Source: Pseudomonadota bacterium
Lineage (GTDB): Bacteria; Pseudomonadota; Gammaproteobacteria; Burkholderiales; Burkholderiaceae_C
Assembly: GCA_020161065.1 (NCBI GenBank)
Contig: JAIUPH010000009.1
Location: 180,760 to 244,759, forward strand
Reading direction: 5' to 3'
DNA length: 64,000 nt
Part shown: in pieces, positions 25,755 to 34,143 of the stretch
Numbering within the stretch: position 1 is the first letter of the stretch
Layout: each line of letters begins with the position of its first letter
Translations under genes and position numbers: made by a program
Notes under the pieces: generated by a model
Told to the model about the DNA's origin: nothing
Database searches by the model: none
Seen by the model: the letters and a program-made list of their open reading frames with translations, nothing else

Positions 25755-27569
25755 TCAGGCCGTCGCGGCCGCCGGCTCCGGCGCGCCGGCGTCGAGGTCG
25801 TAGCCGGCGCGCTCGCCGAGATAGGCTTCCACCACCTGCGGGTCGCGCGCGATCGCCTCGGGGCTGCCCTCGGCGATCTTCTCGCCGAGGTTGAGCACGA
25901 CCACGCGGTCGCACATCGACATCACCAGCTTGATGCGGTGCTCGATCACCAGCACCGTGGTGCCCTGCGCGCGCAGGCGCTGCAGGATTTCGGCCAGCTC
26001 CATCACCAGGCCGCCGCGCAGGCCGGCCGCCGGCTCGTCCAGCAACAGCAGCTTCGGCCGGGTGACGGTGGCGCGTGCCAGTTCGACCAAACGGCTCTGG
26101 CCGAACGACAGGTCGCCGGCGCGGCGCTTTTCCAGCAAGCCGATGCCCATGGACTGCAGCGCTGCACGCGCGGCGGCCAGCGCCTGCGCTTCGTCGTGGC
26201 GACCGTCGGCCGGCGGCTGCCAGGCCAGCATCACGTTCTCCAGCACCGTCATCGATTCCCAAAGGCGCACGTTCTGGAAGATGCGCGCCACGCCGGCGGC
26301 GTGCAAGTCCCAGGCCGGCAGCGCGGTGACGTCGCGGCCCTGCAGCGTGCTGCGACCGCCATCGGGGCGCAGCACACCGGACAGCACGTTGACCAGCGTC
26401 GACTTGCCTGAACCGTTGGGACCGATGACGCCGAGGATCTCGCCCTCGCGGACGTCGAAGCTCACGTTCTCCAGCGCGTAGACGCCGCCGAAGTGCTTGG
26501 ACACGCCGTCGACGCGCATCAGCACCGGCGCCTCGGGCCCCGGCGCCGCGGCACTGCGCACGGCGGCGGGGCGGTCGCCCTGGTCGTCGCCGAGGATGGT
26601 CTGCACGCCGCCGCCGTTTTTCTCGTGCTCGGGCAGCGGCAGCCAGGGCGCCAGCAGCCAGTCGCCCAGCACGCCCAGGCCGCGCGGTGCCACCAGCAGC
26701 ACGACCACCACCGAGAGGCCGAACACCGCCATGTAGACCATCTTCAGGTCGCGCAGCAGCTCGGGCAGCAGCGTCACCACCGCCGCGCCCAGCAGCGTGC
26801 CGCCGATCGAGCCGAGACCGCCGATCACCGTCATCAGCACCAGCTTGATGCTCTCGAAGATGACGAAGTTGTTGGGCGAGATGAAGCCGGTGCACAGCAC
26901 GTACAGGCAGCCGGCCAGCGCGCCCAGCACGCTGGACAGCACGAAGGCGGCGATCTTGATGCGCGGCGAATGCACCCCCATCGCCTCGGCGGCGAGTTCG
27001 TCGTCGCGCACGGCGCGCATCTGCCGGCCCCAGCGCGAGCGGTACAGCGCCAGCGCGCCGGCTCCGCACAGCAGCAGCGTCGCCAGCAGCAGCGGATAGG
27101 CCTGACCGTCCAGCGTGCTGCCCAGCCAGGGCAGCGACAGCGTGGGGATGTCGCGCAGCCCCATCGGGCCGCCGGTGAGCGGCTCTTCGTTGAGCACCAC
27201 GAGGCGGAAGATCTCGTTGACCGCGAGCGTCGTGATCGCCAAGTAGTGGCCCTTGATGCGCAGCGCCAGCAACCCCAGGCCGAGGCCGACGGCTGCTGCC
27301 AGGGCCAGCGCGGCCGGCAGCGCGGCCCACCAGGGCCAGTGCAGCTTGACCATCAGCAGCCCGGCGGCGTAGGCGCCCAGGCCCATCAGCGCCGCCTGGC
27401 CCAGCACGATCTGCCCAGTCAGGCCGGTGACGATGTTCAGCCCCAGCGCCGCGATGGCAGCGATGAACGTCAGGTTGAAGACATGCAGCCAGTAGGTATT
27501 GACGCCCAGCAGCGGCGGCAGGAACAGCGCCGCGACGAGGGCGGCCAGCAGCAGCTTGCGTGGCAGCAT
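25755..27569 (-). CDS. LivM-LivG fusion: ABC permease joined to ATP-binding protein
   Basis: A 604-residue single chain. Residues about 1-330 are a LivM permease (NIVTGLTGQIVLGQAALMG, the FISPNNFVIFESIKL loop and IGGLGSIGGTLLGAAV). A charged linker (about 330-360) leads to a LivG ATPase with GPNGSGKSTL, signature LSFGQSRLVELARA and LLLLDEPAAGL. LivM-LivG fusions are frequent in Burkholderiales. It starts 23 bp after livH. Fusion ties one permease half to one ATPase half; LivH and LivF complete the complex. Confidence 0.9.
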   Translation of the reverse strand: MLPRKLLLAALVAALFLPPLLGVNTYWLHVFNLTFIAAIAALGLNIVTGLTGQIVLGQAALMGLGAYAAGLLMVKLHWPWWAALPAALALAAAVGLGLGLLALRIKGHYLAITTLAVNEIFRLVVLNEEPLTGGPMGLRDIPTLSLPWLGSTLDGQAYPLLLATLLLCGAGALALYRSRWGRQMRAVRDDELAAEAMGVHSPRIKIAAFVLSSVLGALAGCLYVLCTGFISPNNFVIFESIKLVLMTVIGGLGSIGGTLLGAAVVTLLPELLRDLKMVYMAVFGLSVVVVLLVAPRGLGVLGDWLLAPWLPLPEHEKNGGGVQTILGDDQGDRPAAVRSAAAPGPEAPVLMRVDGVSKHFGGVYALENVSFDVREGEILGVIGPNGSGKSTLVNVLSGVLRPDGGRSTLQGRDVTALPAWDLHAAGVARIFQNVRLWESMTVLENVMLAWQPPADGRHDEAQALAAARAALQSMGIGLLEKRRAGDLSFGQSRLVELARATVTRPKLLLLDEPAAGLRGGLVMELAEILQRLRAQGTTVLVIEHRIKLVMSMCDRVVVLNLGEKIAEGSPEAIARDPQVVEAYLGERAGYDLDAGAPEPAAATA

Positions 27570-27592
27570 GGTGCGGTGCTTGTTCAGGCGCT

Positions 27593-28465
27593 TCAGGCGC
27601 GGTCGGCGCTGCGCTCCGGCAGCAGGCCTTGCGGGCGCACGGCCAGGAAGACCAGCAGCAGCCCGAAAGCGATCACGTCCTTGTAGGTCGACGAGATCCA
27701 GTACGCGCCGAGGTTCTCGCACAGCCCCAGCAGCAGCCCGCCAAGGATGGCGCCGGGGATGCTGCCGAAGCCGCCGATGATCATCGCGACGAAGCCCTTC
27801 AGGCCCACCAGCGTGCCCATCTCGGTGGTGACGAAGAACAGCGGCGCCAGCAGGATGCCCGCCAGCGCGGCCAGCACGCTGCTGTAGGCGAAGGTGCCGG
27901 CCAGCACCTTCTGCACCGGAATGCCCATCAGCGCCGCCGTGTCGCGGTCGGCCGCCACCGCGCGCATCACCTTGCCGATCATGCTGCGCTGGAGCACCCA
28001 GTGCTGCAGCACCATCAGCACCAGCACGACCGCCAGGATCAGCAGCTGCTGCAGCCCGATCTTCACGCCCAGCAGCGTGATCATCTTCGCGCCCAGCGGA
28101 CCGGGGTACATCAGCGGCTCGGGGCCGTAGAGGATGTGCGCCATCTCCTTGAGGAAGAGGCCGAAGCCCACCGTCGCGATGATGGCCACCAGCGGCCGCT
28201 GCTTCTGCAACCGCGCGAACACGACACGCGAGAACAGCGCGCCGAGCAGCGCCATCGCCAACGCCGCGCACACCAGCGCCAGCAGGAACGGAAAGCCCAG
28301 CGCCGTGACGAACGTGGCCACGAAGATGTAGGCCGCAAAGGTGACGAACTCGCCGGCGGCGAAGTTGACGATGGCCATCGTGTTCCACACGAAGGCGTAG
28401 CCAAGCGCGATCAGCGCGTAGATGGCGCCCATCGCAAGGCCGCTGGTGACGATCTGGTCGAGCAT
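27593..28465 (-). CDS. livH: Branched-chain-type ABC transporter permease LivH
   Basis: A 290-residue inner-membrane permease. MGAIYALIALGYAFVWNTM and IVNFAAGEFVTFAAY are classic LivH N-terminal features, and KGFVAMIIGGFGSIPGAILGG is the C-terminal EAA-like loop. It pairs with the LivM half of the fusion encoded 23 bp downstream. The ATG at 28465 has a GAGGA ten bases upstream; longer in-frame readings overlap dhaL and are rejected. It follows dhaL by 19 bp. Confidence 0.9.
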   Translation of the reverse strand: MLDQIVTSGLAMGAIYALIALGYAFVWNTMAIVNFAAGEFVTFAAYIFVATFVTALGFPFLLALVCAALAMALLGALFSRVVFARLQKQRPLVAIIATVGFGLFLKEMAHILYGPEPLMYPGPLGAKMITLLGVKIGLQQLLILAVVLVLMVLQHWVLQRSMIGKVMRAVAADRDTAALMGIPVQKVLAGTFAYSSVLAALAGILLAPLFFVTTEMGTLVGLKGFVAMIIGGFGSIPGAILGGLLLGLCENLGAYWISSTYKDVIAFGLLLVFLAVRPQGLLPERSADRA

Positions 28466-28484
28466 GGCCAGCGGGTCCTCGGGT

Positions 28485-29108
28485 TCAGAGCGCCTCGACC
28501 ATGCGCTGCACGGCCACCATGCCGGGGTCGGCCAGGCCGACGCTGCGCTCGGCGAACATGCGCGCGCGGCCGATGCGGTTGGGCCGGCCGCTGAAATCGG
28601 CCACCGCCTGCGCGGCGGCGGCGCGCGCGGCGGCGGCGAGTGCGGGTGCGTCGGCATCGGCCGCGGCCGTGCGCAACGCCGCGGCCACGGCCAGCACCGC
28701 ATCGATCATGGTCTTGTCGCCGGCCTGCGCACCGCCGCGCGCCGACAGCGCCGCAGCCACGTCTTCCAGCAGCCGCGGCAACGCCGCGCCGGTGATGACC
28801 GTGGCGTCGCCCAGTTGCTTGGCCACCGTCAGGAAGGCCACCGCGAGCAAGGTTCCGAAGCTCGACCCCGACGCCTTGGCGCAGGCCTGCGCGCAGGCCT
28901 TGAACAGCGCGCCCGGCGTTTCGCCGGCGGGCGCGGCGGCATCCAGCAGCGCCGTCAGGTTGGCCGCGCAACGCTGCAGCGTGGTGCCCAGGTCGCCGTC
29001 GCCGAGCCGCGCGTCCAGCGCATTCAGTTCGGGCGCTGCGGCATCCAACGCAGCGCACCAGCGCGGCAACGCCGTGCGCAAGGCCGTGGCATCCAGCGAA
29101 AGGCTCAT
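28485..29108 (-). CDS. dhaL: Dihydroxyacetone kinase-type ADP/ATP-binding subunit DhaL
   Basis: A 207-residue all-helical DhaL domain. The Mg-binding Asp cluster is seen in ALDARLGDGDLGTTL near residue 35 and the lid region in GDKTMIDAVLAV. DhaL donates phosphate to the sugar bound on DhaK. Its ATG overlaps the dhaK stop. No dhaM (PTS) gene is present in the window, so the pair may be ATP-dependent or use a DhaM encoded elsewhere. Related two-subunit kinases act on erythrulose isomers, so dihydroxyacetone is not certain. Confidence 0.85.
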   Translation of the reverse strand: MSLSLDATALRTALPRWCAALDAAAPELNALDARLGDGDLGTTLQRCAANLTALLDAAAPAGETPGALFKACAQACAKASGSSFGTLLAVAFLTVAKQLGDATVITGAALPRLLEDVAAALSARGGAQAGDKTMIDAVLAVAAALRTAAADADAPALAAAARAAAAQAVADFSGRPNRIGRARMFAERSVGLADPGMVAVQRMVEAL

Positions 29109-30106
29109 CCGACTCTCCAGAACGGGCAGTCGGCCGGTGCCTTGAGCAGCCGTTCGAGCTCGGCGTCCAACGGCATCAGCGTCAGCGAGGCGCCGGCCAT
29201 CTCCATCGAGGTGGCATAACGCCCGACCAGCGGCATCACCGCCGTCGCGCCGATCGATTCGAGCACGCGCGCGACGTGCCGATACACGATGTACAGCTCT
29301 TCGTGCGGCGTCGCGCCCAGGCTGTTGACCAGCACCGCGACGCGGCTGCCGCGCTGCAGGCCCAGTTCGGGCAGCAGCCGGTCCAGCATCTCCTGCGCCA
29401 GTTCGTCGGCGCTCTTGAGCTTGCCGCGCCAGATGCCGGGCTCGCCGTGGATGCCCATGCCGAACTCGATCTCGTCGTCGGCGATCGTGAAGCTGGCCTG
29501 GCCGCTTTCCGGCACCACGCAGGGCGTCAGCGCAACGCCGATGGAGCGCGCCGCGCCGGCCACCCGGCGCGCGACGGCGGCCACCTCGGCCAGCGACGCG
29601 CCCTCGGCGGCGCGCGCGCCGGCGCACTTGAAGGCGAAGACCATGCCGGCCACGCCGCGGCGTTTGGATGCCTCGGCCGGCGGTGCGCTGGCCACGTCGT
29701 CGGCCACGCGCACCGCATCGCAGGCCACGCCGTCGAGTTCCAGCAGTTCCTGCGCCATCTCGAAGTTCATGCGATCGCCGCCGTAGTTGCCGTAGAGGAA
29801 CAGCACGCCGGCGCCGCCGTCGGCGGCCTGCGCCGCGGCCTGGCAGTCGGCCACACGCGGTCCGGCGAAGACGTTGCCCACCGCGCAGGCGTCGAGCAAG
29901 CCCTGGCCGACGTAGCCCAGGAACACCGGCAGATGGCCCGAGCCGCCGCCGGTGACGATGCCCACCTTGCCCGGCACCGCGCCGCCGGCGCGCGCGATCA
30001 CGCGGCCGTCGTCGCCCAGGCGGCGCAAGGCCTCGGGGTGCGCGGCCACCAGGCCTTGCAGCATCTCGTCGACGTAGTCGGCGGGGCGGTTCAGGATCTT
30101 CTTCAT
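29105..30106 (-). CDS. dhaK: Dihydroxyacetone/tetrulose kinase substrate-binding subunit DhaK
   Basis: A 333-residue DhaK protein. The substrate-binding loop VTGGGSGHLPVFLGYVG is near residue 48 and the His that forms a hemiaminal with the keto sugar is in GMGIHGEPG near 208. The C-terminal domain has VLVNSLGATPHEELYIVY. The ATG at 30106 is preferred to one seven codons earlier. It lies 37 bp downstream of a TRAP binding protein gene, so the transporter may bring in the ketose substrate or its precursor. Confidence 0.88.
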   Translation of the reverse strand: MKKILNRPADYVDEMLQGLVAAHPEALRRLGDDGRVIARAGGAVPGKVGIVTGGGSGHLPVFLGYVGQGLLDACAVGNVFAGPRVADCQAAAQAADGGAGVLFLYGNYGGDRMNFEMAQELLELDGVACDAVRVADDVASAPPAEASKRRGVAGMVFAFKCAGARAAEGASLAEVAAVARRVAGAARSIGVALTPCVVPESGQASFTIADDEIEFGMGIHGEPGIWRGKLKSADELAQEMLDRLLPELGLQRGSRVAVLVNSLGATPHEELYIVYRHVARVLESIGATAVMPLVGRYATSMEMAGASLTLMPLDAELERLLKAPADCPFWRVG

Positions 30107-30143
30107 GACGGCTCCAGCGATTGGCAATCCAGCGTCCGTCGCC

Positions 30144-31148
30144 CTACTGGCCGCGAATGCGCTTGAGCTCGTCGAGCACCTGGCCCATGGCCTCGGGGCC
30201 GATGGACTTCGAAGCGTTCTCGTAGATCGGCTTGGTCTTCTCGCGAATCCGCGCCATCTCGGGGCCCGCGATCTCGTTGACCACCATGCCTTGCGCCTTC
30301 AAGAACGCCAGGCTCGCGTCCTCCTTCTCGCGGCTGGCCTTGCGCACGGCGTCGCGGCTTTGAACAGCGCATTCCTGGAGAACGGCCTGCTCCTGCGGCG
30401 ACAGCGAGTCCCAGACCTTCTTGGAGACCAGGAGCATGTTCGTGCTGTAGCTGTGCTTGGTCAGCGAAAGGTACTTCTGCACCTCGTAGAACTTCATGTT
30501 CTGGATGTTGGCGTAGGGGTTCTCCTGTCCATCGACGGTCTTGGTTTCCAGCGCCGAGTACACCTCGGTGAAGGCCATCGGCACGGCATTCGCCCCCAGG
30601 GCATTGAAAGAGTCGATGTAGACCTTGTTCTGCATCACGCGCAGCTTGACGCCGCTGAAGTCGTCCAGCTTGGTGATCGGCCGTTTGGAGTTGGTGGTGT
30701 GGCGGAAGCCGTTCTCCCACCAAGTCAGGTTGACCAAGCCAGCCGGCTGCATCTTGGCGCTGAACCAGTCTCCGACCTTGCCGTCGAACAGCGCGTCGGC
30801 CTCTTTCGTGTTGTTGAACAGGAAAGGCAGGTCGAACACGCCGAGCGCCGGCACCACGCTGGCCAGCGGCGACGAGGACGAGTTGACCATGTCCAGCGTG
30901 CCGGTGCGCGCGGCCGCCACCATTTGCGCATCGTTGCCGAGGACGCCATCGGAGAAGCCCTGGATCTTCAACCTGCCGCCAGACTTGGCCGGTGCGCACT
31001 GGGTCATCGTGACCACGCCTTGCATCATGGGGTGATCCTTGGGCGTGGCGGCGCCCAGGCGCAGGGTGCGGTCCTGGAACTGGGCGTCGGCCGGCCCGGC
31101 CGCCAAGGCCGCGGTGATCGCAAGGGTGAGGATTGAACAGGTCTTCAT
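30144..31148 (-). CDS. TRAP transporter periplasmic binding protein DctP (copy 1)
   Basis: A 334-residue secreted receptor with signal peptide ending PADA-Q. The DctP signatures are present: LRVMQNKVYIDSFNALGANAV (substrate Arg) and FTEVYSALETKTVDGQENP. The conserved Arg usually binds a carboxylate, so the ligand is probably an organic or sugar acid. It is the third TRAP gene in order Q-M-P, 43 bp after dctM. It differs clearly from the two DctP proteins at 38578 and 41516. Confidence 0.9.
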   Translation of the reverse strand: MKTCSILTLAITAALAAGPADAQFQDRTLRLGAATPKDHPMMQGVVTMTQCAPAKSGGRLKIQGFSDGVLGNDAQMVAAARTGTLDMVNSSSSPLASVVPALGVFDLPFLFNNTKEADALFDGKVGDWFSAKMQPAGLVNLTWWENGFRHTTNSKRPITKLDDFSGVKLRVMQNKVYIDSFNALGANAVPMAFTEVYSALETKTVDGQENPYANIQNMKFYEVQKYLSLTKHSYSTNMLLVSKKVWDSLSPQEQAVLQECAVQSRDAVRKASREKEDASLAFLKAQGMVVNEIAGPEMARIREKTKPIYENASKSIGPEAMGQVLDELKRIRGQ

Positions 31149-31191
31149 CGACGTCTCCGATCGGTTGTTGTCGCAACGTAAATTGACGCGT

Positions 31192-32469
31192 TCACGTCAG
31201 CCACTTGAGGGGAACCAGCACGAGGGACGGGAACGCGACCAGCAGGAACAGCACGGCCAGCTCGGCCCATAGGAAGGGCCAAAGCCCACTCATCGCCTGC
31301 TTCATGGTGATCTTCGAGACCCCGCAGATCACGTTGAGCACGATGCCCACGGGCGGCGTGATCAGGCCGATGGCGTTGTTCATGATGAACAGCACGCCGA
31401 AGTAGACCGGGTCGATGCCGGCATCCTTGACGATGGGCATGAGCACGGGCGTCAGGATCATGATGGTGGGCCCCATGTCGAGCGCCGTGCCGATGACCAC
31501 CACGAGGACCATGATCGCCGCCATCAGGAGCGTCTTGTCGCCGGTGAAGGGTGCGAGCAGCCGTGCCACCTGGGCGGGCACATCCGACAGGGCGATGAGG
31601 TAAGCAGAGACCAGCGCCGTCGCGATGAGAAACACGACCACGGCCGTGCTCTTGGCAGCGGAGACGAGCAAGGGCAGGCAGTCCCGCAGATGCAGATCGC
31701 GATACACGACCAGCCCCAGCACGAACGCCAGCACGCAGGCGGCGACGCCGGCCTCGGTCGGCGTGAAGAAGCCGAACTTCAGCCCGCCGATGACGCCGAC
31801 GGGCATCAACAAGGCCCAGATGCCGTCGATGCCGGCCCGCACGCGCTCGGCAAGTCCCTGGCGCGGCAGGACCTCGACCTTGTCGCGCCTGGCCACCCAG
31901 GCCCAGGCCGCCGCCAGCGCCACCCCCATCATGACCCCTGGGAAGATGCCCGCCATGAACAGCTTTCCGATCGAGACATTGCCGATCACCCCGAAGATGA
32001 TCAATCCGATCGATGGCGGGATGACCGGCGCAATCACGCCGCCGGCCGCAATCAGCCCCGACGCGCGCGGAATGTCGTAGTTGGCCCTGCGCATCATCGG
32101 AATCAGCAGCGCGCCGAGGGCCGCGGTATCCGCCGCCGCGCTGCCGGAGATGGCGGCCATCAGCACCGAGGCGAAGATGGCGACATAGCCCAGGCCGCCG
32201 CGCAGGTGCCCGACGAAGGTCAACGCGAAGTTGACGATGCGCTTGGATATGCCTCCGGCGTTCATCAACTCGCCCGCCAGCAGGAAGAAGGGAATGGCCA
32301 GAAGCGGGAAGCTATCCGTCCCCTCGAACATCTTCTGCGACACCAGCGTGGGGTCGAACTGCCCCGACGCGAACATCAGCGCGACGCCCGTGAGGATCAG
32401 CGAGAACGCGATGGGCAGCCCGAGCGCCATGGTGCCCAGCAGCACGAGGGTGAAGACGATGATCGTCAT
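31192..32469 (-). CDS. TRAP transporter large permease DctM (copy 1)
   Basis: A 425-residue DctM protein with about 12 membrane segments. Typical blocks are PFFLLAGELMNAGGISKRI, SGSAAADTAALG, IPPSIGLIIFGVIGNVS and the C-terminal PVYFGVLFIMNNAIGLITPPVG. It is the sodium-driven transport channel. Its ATG overlaps the dctQ stop by four bases. The sequence is close to copy 2 at 39632, which suggests duplication of the module. Confidence 0.92.
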   Translation of the reverse strand: MTIIVFTLVLLGTMALGLPIAFSLILTGVALMFASGQFDPTLVSQKMFEGTDSFPLLAIPFFLLAGELMNAGGISKRIVNFALTFVGHLRGGLGYVAIFASVLMAAISGSAAADTAALGALLIPMMRRANYDIPRASGLIAAGGVIAPVIPPSIGLIIFGVIGNVSIGKLFMAGIFPGVMMGVALAAAWAWVARRDKVEVLPRQGLAERVRAGIDGIWALLMPVGVIGGLKFGFFTPTEAGVAACVLAFVLGLVVYRDLHLRDCLPLLVSAAKSTAVVVFLIATALVSAYLIALSDVPAQVARLLAPFTGDKTLLMAAIMVLVVVIGTALDMGPTIMILTPVLMPIVKDAGIDPVYFGVLFIMNNAIGLITPPVGIVLNVICGVSKITMKQAMSGLWPFLWAELAVLFLLVAFPSLVLVPLKWLT

Positions 32470-32996
32470 CGCGCTGGTCCCTGACGGCCTGCCTGCGGCG
32501 GCAGCGCCTCGTCTTCCACGACGCCGATCAGTTCGGCGTCGGTGACGGACCCGGTGAGGATGCGCCAGAGCTTGTGCAGGGCCAGCAAGGCAATCGCCGT
32601 GCCCGTCACGTAGCCCATGCCGTAGATCCAGATCAACGACATCTCCGTGACAGGTGCGTAGGTGGTGGCGTTGACGTCATGCTGGCGGGCCGTGCCCCAC
32701 ACCATCAAGACACAGCACAGCACGATCAACACCTGGCTCAACGCCGCGCAGGCGACCTTGCCGGCATGCGGCAGGCGCTCCACCAGGTTCGACACGCCGA
32801 GGTGGGCGTTGTCGCGCATCGCCACGATGGCGCCCAGAAAAGTCAGCCACACGAAGCAATAACGGGACAACTCCTCGGATACCGTGATGCCCGAGTTGAA
32901 GGCGTAGCGCAGCACCACGTTGCCGAAGACCATGACCACCATCGCCAGCAACAGCGCGGCCAGCAGCAGATCCAGGGCGCGAAAGAGCCGGTGCAT
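32466..32996 (-). CDS. TRAP transporter small permease DctQ (copy 1)
   Basis: A 176-residue, four-segment membrane protein; NVVLRYAFNSGITVSEELSR is the family hallmark. It pairs with DctM. No ribosome site lies directly before its ATG. Instead, a 12-codon frame with a strong GAGGAG ends one base upstream, so translation probably depends on coupling. The protein is closely related to DctQ copy 2 at 40906. Confidence 0.9.
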   Translation of the reverse strand: MHRLFRALDLLLAALLLAMVVMVFGNVVLRYAFNSGITVSEELSRYCFVWLTFLGAIVAMRDNAHLGVSNLVERLPHAGKVACAALSQVLIVLCCVLMVWGTARQHDVNATTYAPVTEMSLIWIYGMGYVTGTAIALLALHKLWRILTGSVTDAELIGVVEDEALPPQAGRQGPAR

Positions 32997-32997
32997 C

Positions 32998-33036
32998 TCA
33001 GCACGTTGCCGTCGTGCGCACGGCGGGTTGAATCAT
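32998..33036 (-). CDS. 12-codon leader frame coupled to dctQ
   Basis: ATG at 33036 opens MIQPAVRTTATC and ends with TGA at 33000-32998, one base before the dctQ ATG. GAGGAG stands nine bases upstream of this ATG, much better than anything before dctQ itself. It may serve only to load ribosomes for dctQ, or be an attenuating leader peptide. The peptide is too short for homology evidence. Confidence 0.45.
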   Translation of the reverse strand: MIQPAVRTTATC

Positions 33037-33124
33037 TCTTGTGTCTCCTCGCGCTCGCCCCACCCGGGGCGGCGCTTGCGGATGTGGTGCGTCGGCGGCG
33101 CCTCGGCGCGCCGGCGCCTTTGCG

Positions 33125-34123
33125 TCACTTGCGCGTCTTCGCCACCTCTTCGGCCAGCGCTTCGTAGAACGGCCGCTCGCGGTTGACGAAATCGGTCAGA
33201 TCGGCCGTCGACAGGTAGCGGATGGTCAGGCCGCGCGTGTTCATGAAGTCGATGAAGGCCTTCTCCTTCATGCCCGCGGCAAAGGCGTCTTGCAGCGTCT
33301 TCACGGCAGCGTCCGAGGTGCTGGCCGGGGCGCCGACCGCGCGCCAGGTGCCGATCGACAGGTCGATGCCCTTCTCCTTCAAGGTGGGCACATCGGGAAA
33401 CATGGCGCTGCGCTTGTCGGCCATCACCGCCAGGATCTTCATCTTGCCGCCTTGCACCTGCGAAGCGACTTCCGGCGGACTGGCGACGAAGGCATTGATC
33501 GTGCCGCTGAGCGCCGCCTGCACCGTGGGTGCCGCGCCGGCATAAGGAATCTGCAGCAGGTCGAGCCCGGCCTTCTTGGCCAGCGCCGACGCCGACAGGT
33601 GCCAGATGTTGCCGAAGCCCGAGTTGCCGACGCTGATCTTGCCGGGGTTGGCCCTGGCCTCGGTGATGAACTTCTCGATGGTGTCGAGCTTGGAGTCGGC
33701 GGGCACGACGAGGCAGGCCGGATCCTCGTTGACCAGGATGATCGGCCGGAAGTCTTTGCTCGAGAACTGCGTCGGCGCGAACTTGCCGAGCGTGAAGATC
33801 TCCGAGGTGTAGGAGTTGACGTTGAGCCCGTTGCCCGGCTTCTGCGCCGCCTGCGTGAGGCCGATCGCGCCGCCCGCGCCCGTGACGTTGTAGATCACGA
33901 TGTTGCGGTTCAGGTGCGGCCGGGTCGCTTCGGCCAGGGCGCGGAACGTCATGTCGGTGCCGCCGCCGACGGCCACCGGGATGATGAAGTTGACCACCCC
34001 TTCGGGCAGCGCCGGCGTGGGCTGCGCAGCCGCCTGCCGCGCCGGGACCAGCGCCACCAGGCAGGCGGTGCCGAGCGTGGCCGCGAGAGCGTTGATGCGG
34101 GACCAGCCCGCCACTTGCGTCAT
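33125..34123 (-). CDS. Bug family (tripartite tricarboxylate type) periplasmic binding protein, orphan
   Basis: A 332-residue TctC/Bug-type receptor with a signal peptide ending AAAQ. Fold markers: NFIIPVAVGGGTDMTFRALA, NVTGAGGAIGLTQAAQ and GNSGFGNIWHLSA. Bug proteins are greatly expanded in Burkholderiales, and many work without adjacent TctAB membrane proteins; none is here. The ATG at 34123 has GAGGGG upstream. It lies between the DapA-family gene (20 bp) and the TRAP genes (about 90-130 bp), so it may sense or bind the same organic acid. Confidence 0.88.
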   Translation of the reverse strand: MTQVAGWSRINALAATLGTACLVALVPARQAAAQPTPALPEGVVNFIIPVAVGGGTDMTFRALAEATRPHLNRNIVIYNVTGAGGAIGLTQAAQKPGNGLNVNSYTSEIFTLGKFAPTQFSSKDFRPIILVNEDPACLVVPADSKLDTIEKFITEARANPGKISVGNSGFGNIWHLSASALAKKAGLDLLQIPYAGAAPTVQAALSGTINAFVASPPEVASQVQGGKMKILAVMADKRSAMFPDVPTLKEKGIDLSIGTWRAVGAPASTSDAAVKTLQDAFAAGMKEKAFIDFMNTRGLTIRYLSTADLTDFVNRERPFYEALAEEVAKTRK

Positions 34124-34143
34124 GTTCGTTCCCCTCATGGGAT

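Noticed and set aside
32997-33124. GC-rich inverted repeats near 33050-33115 as a terminator between the Bug gene and the TRAP genes
   Set aside because: The repeats are imperfect and no T-tract follows in either direction; GC content makes such matches frequent.
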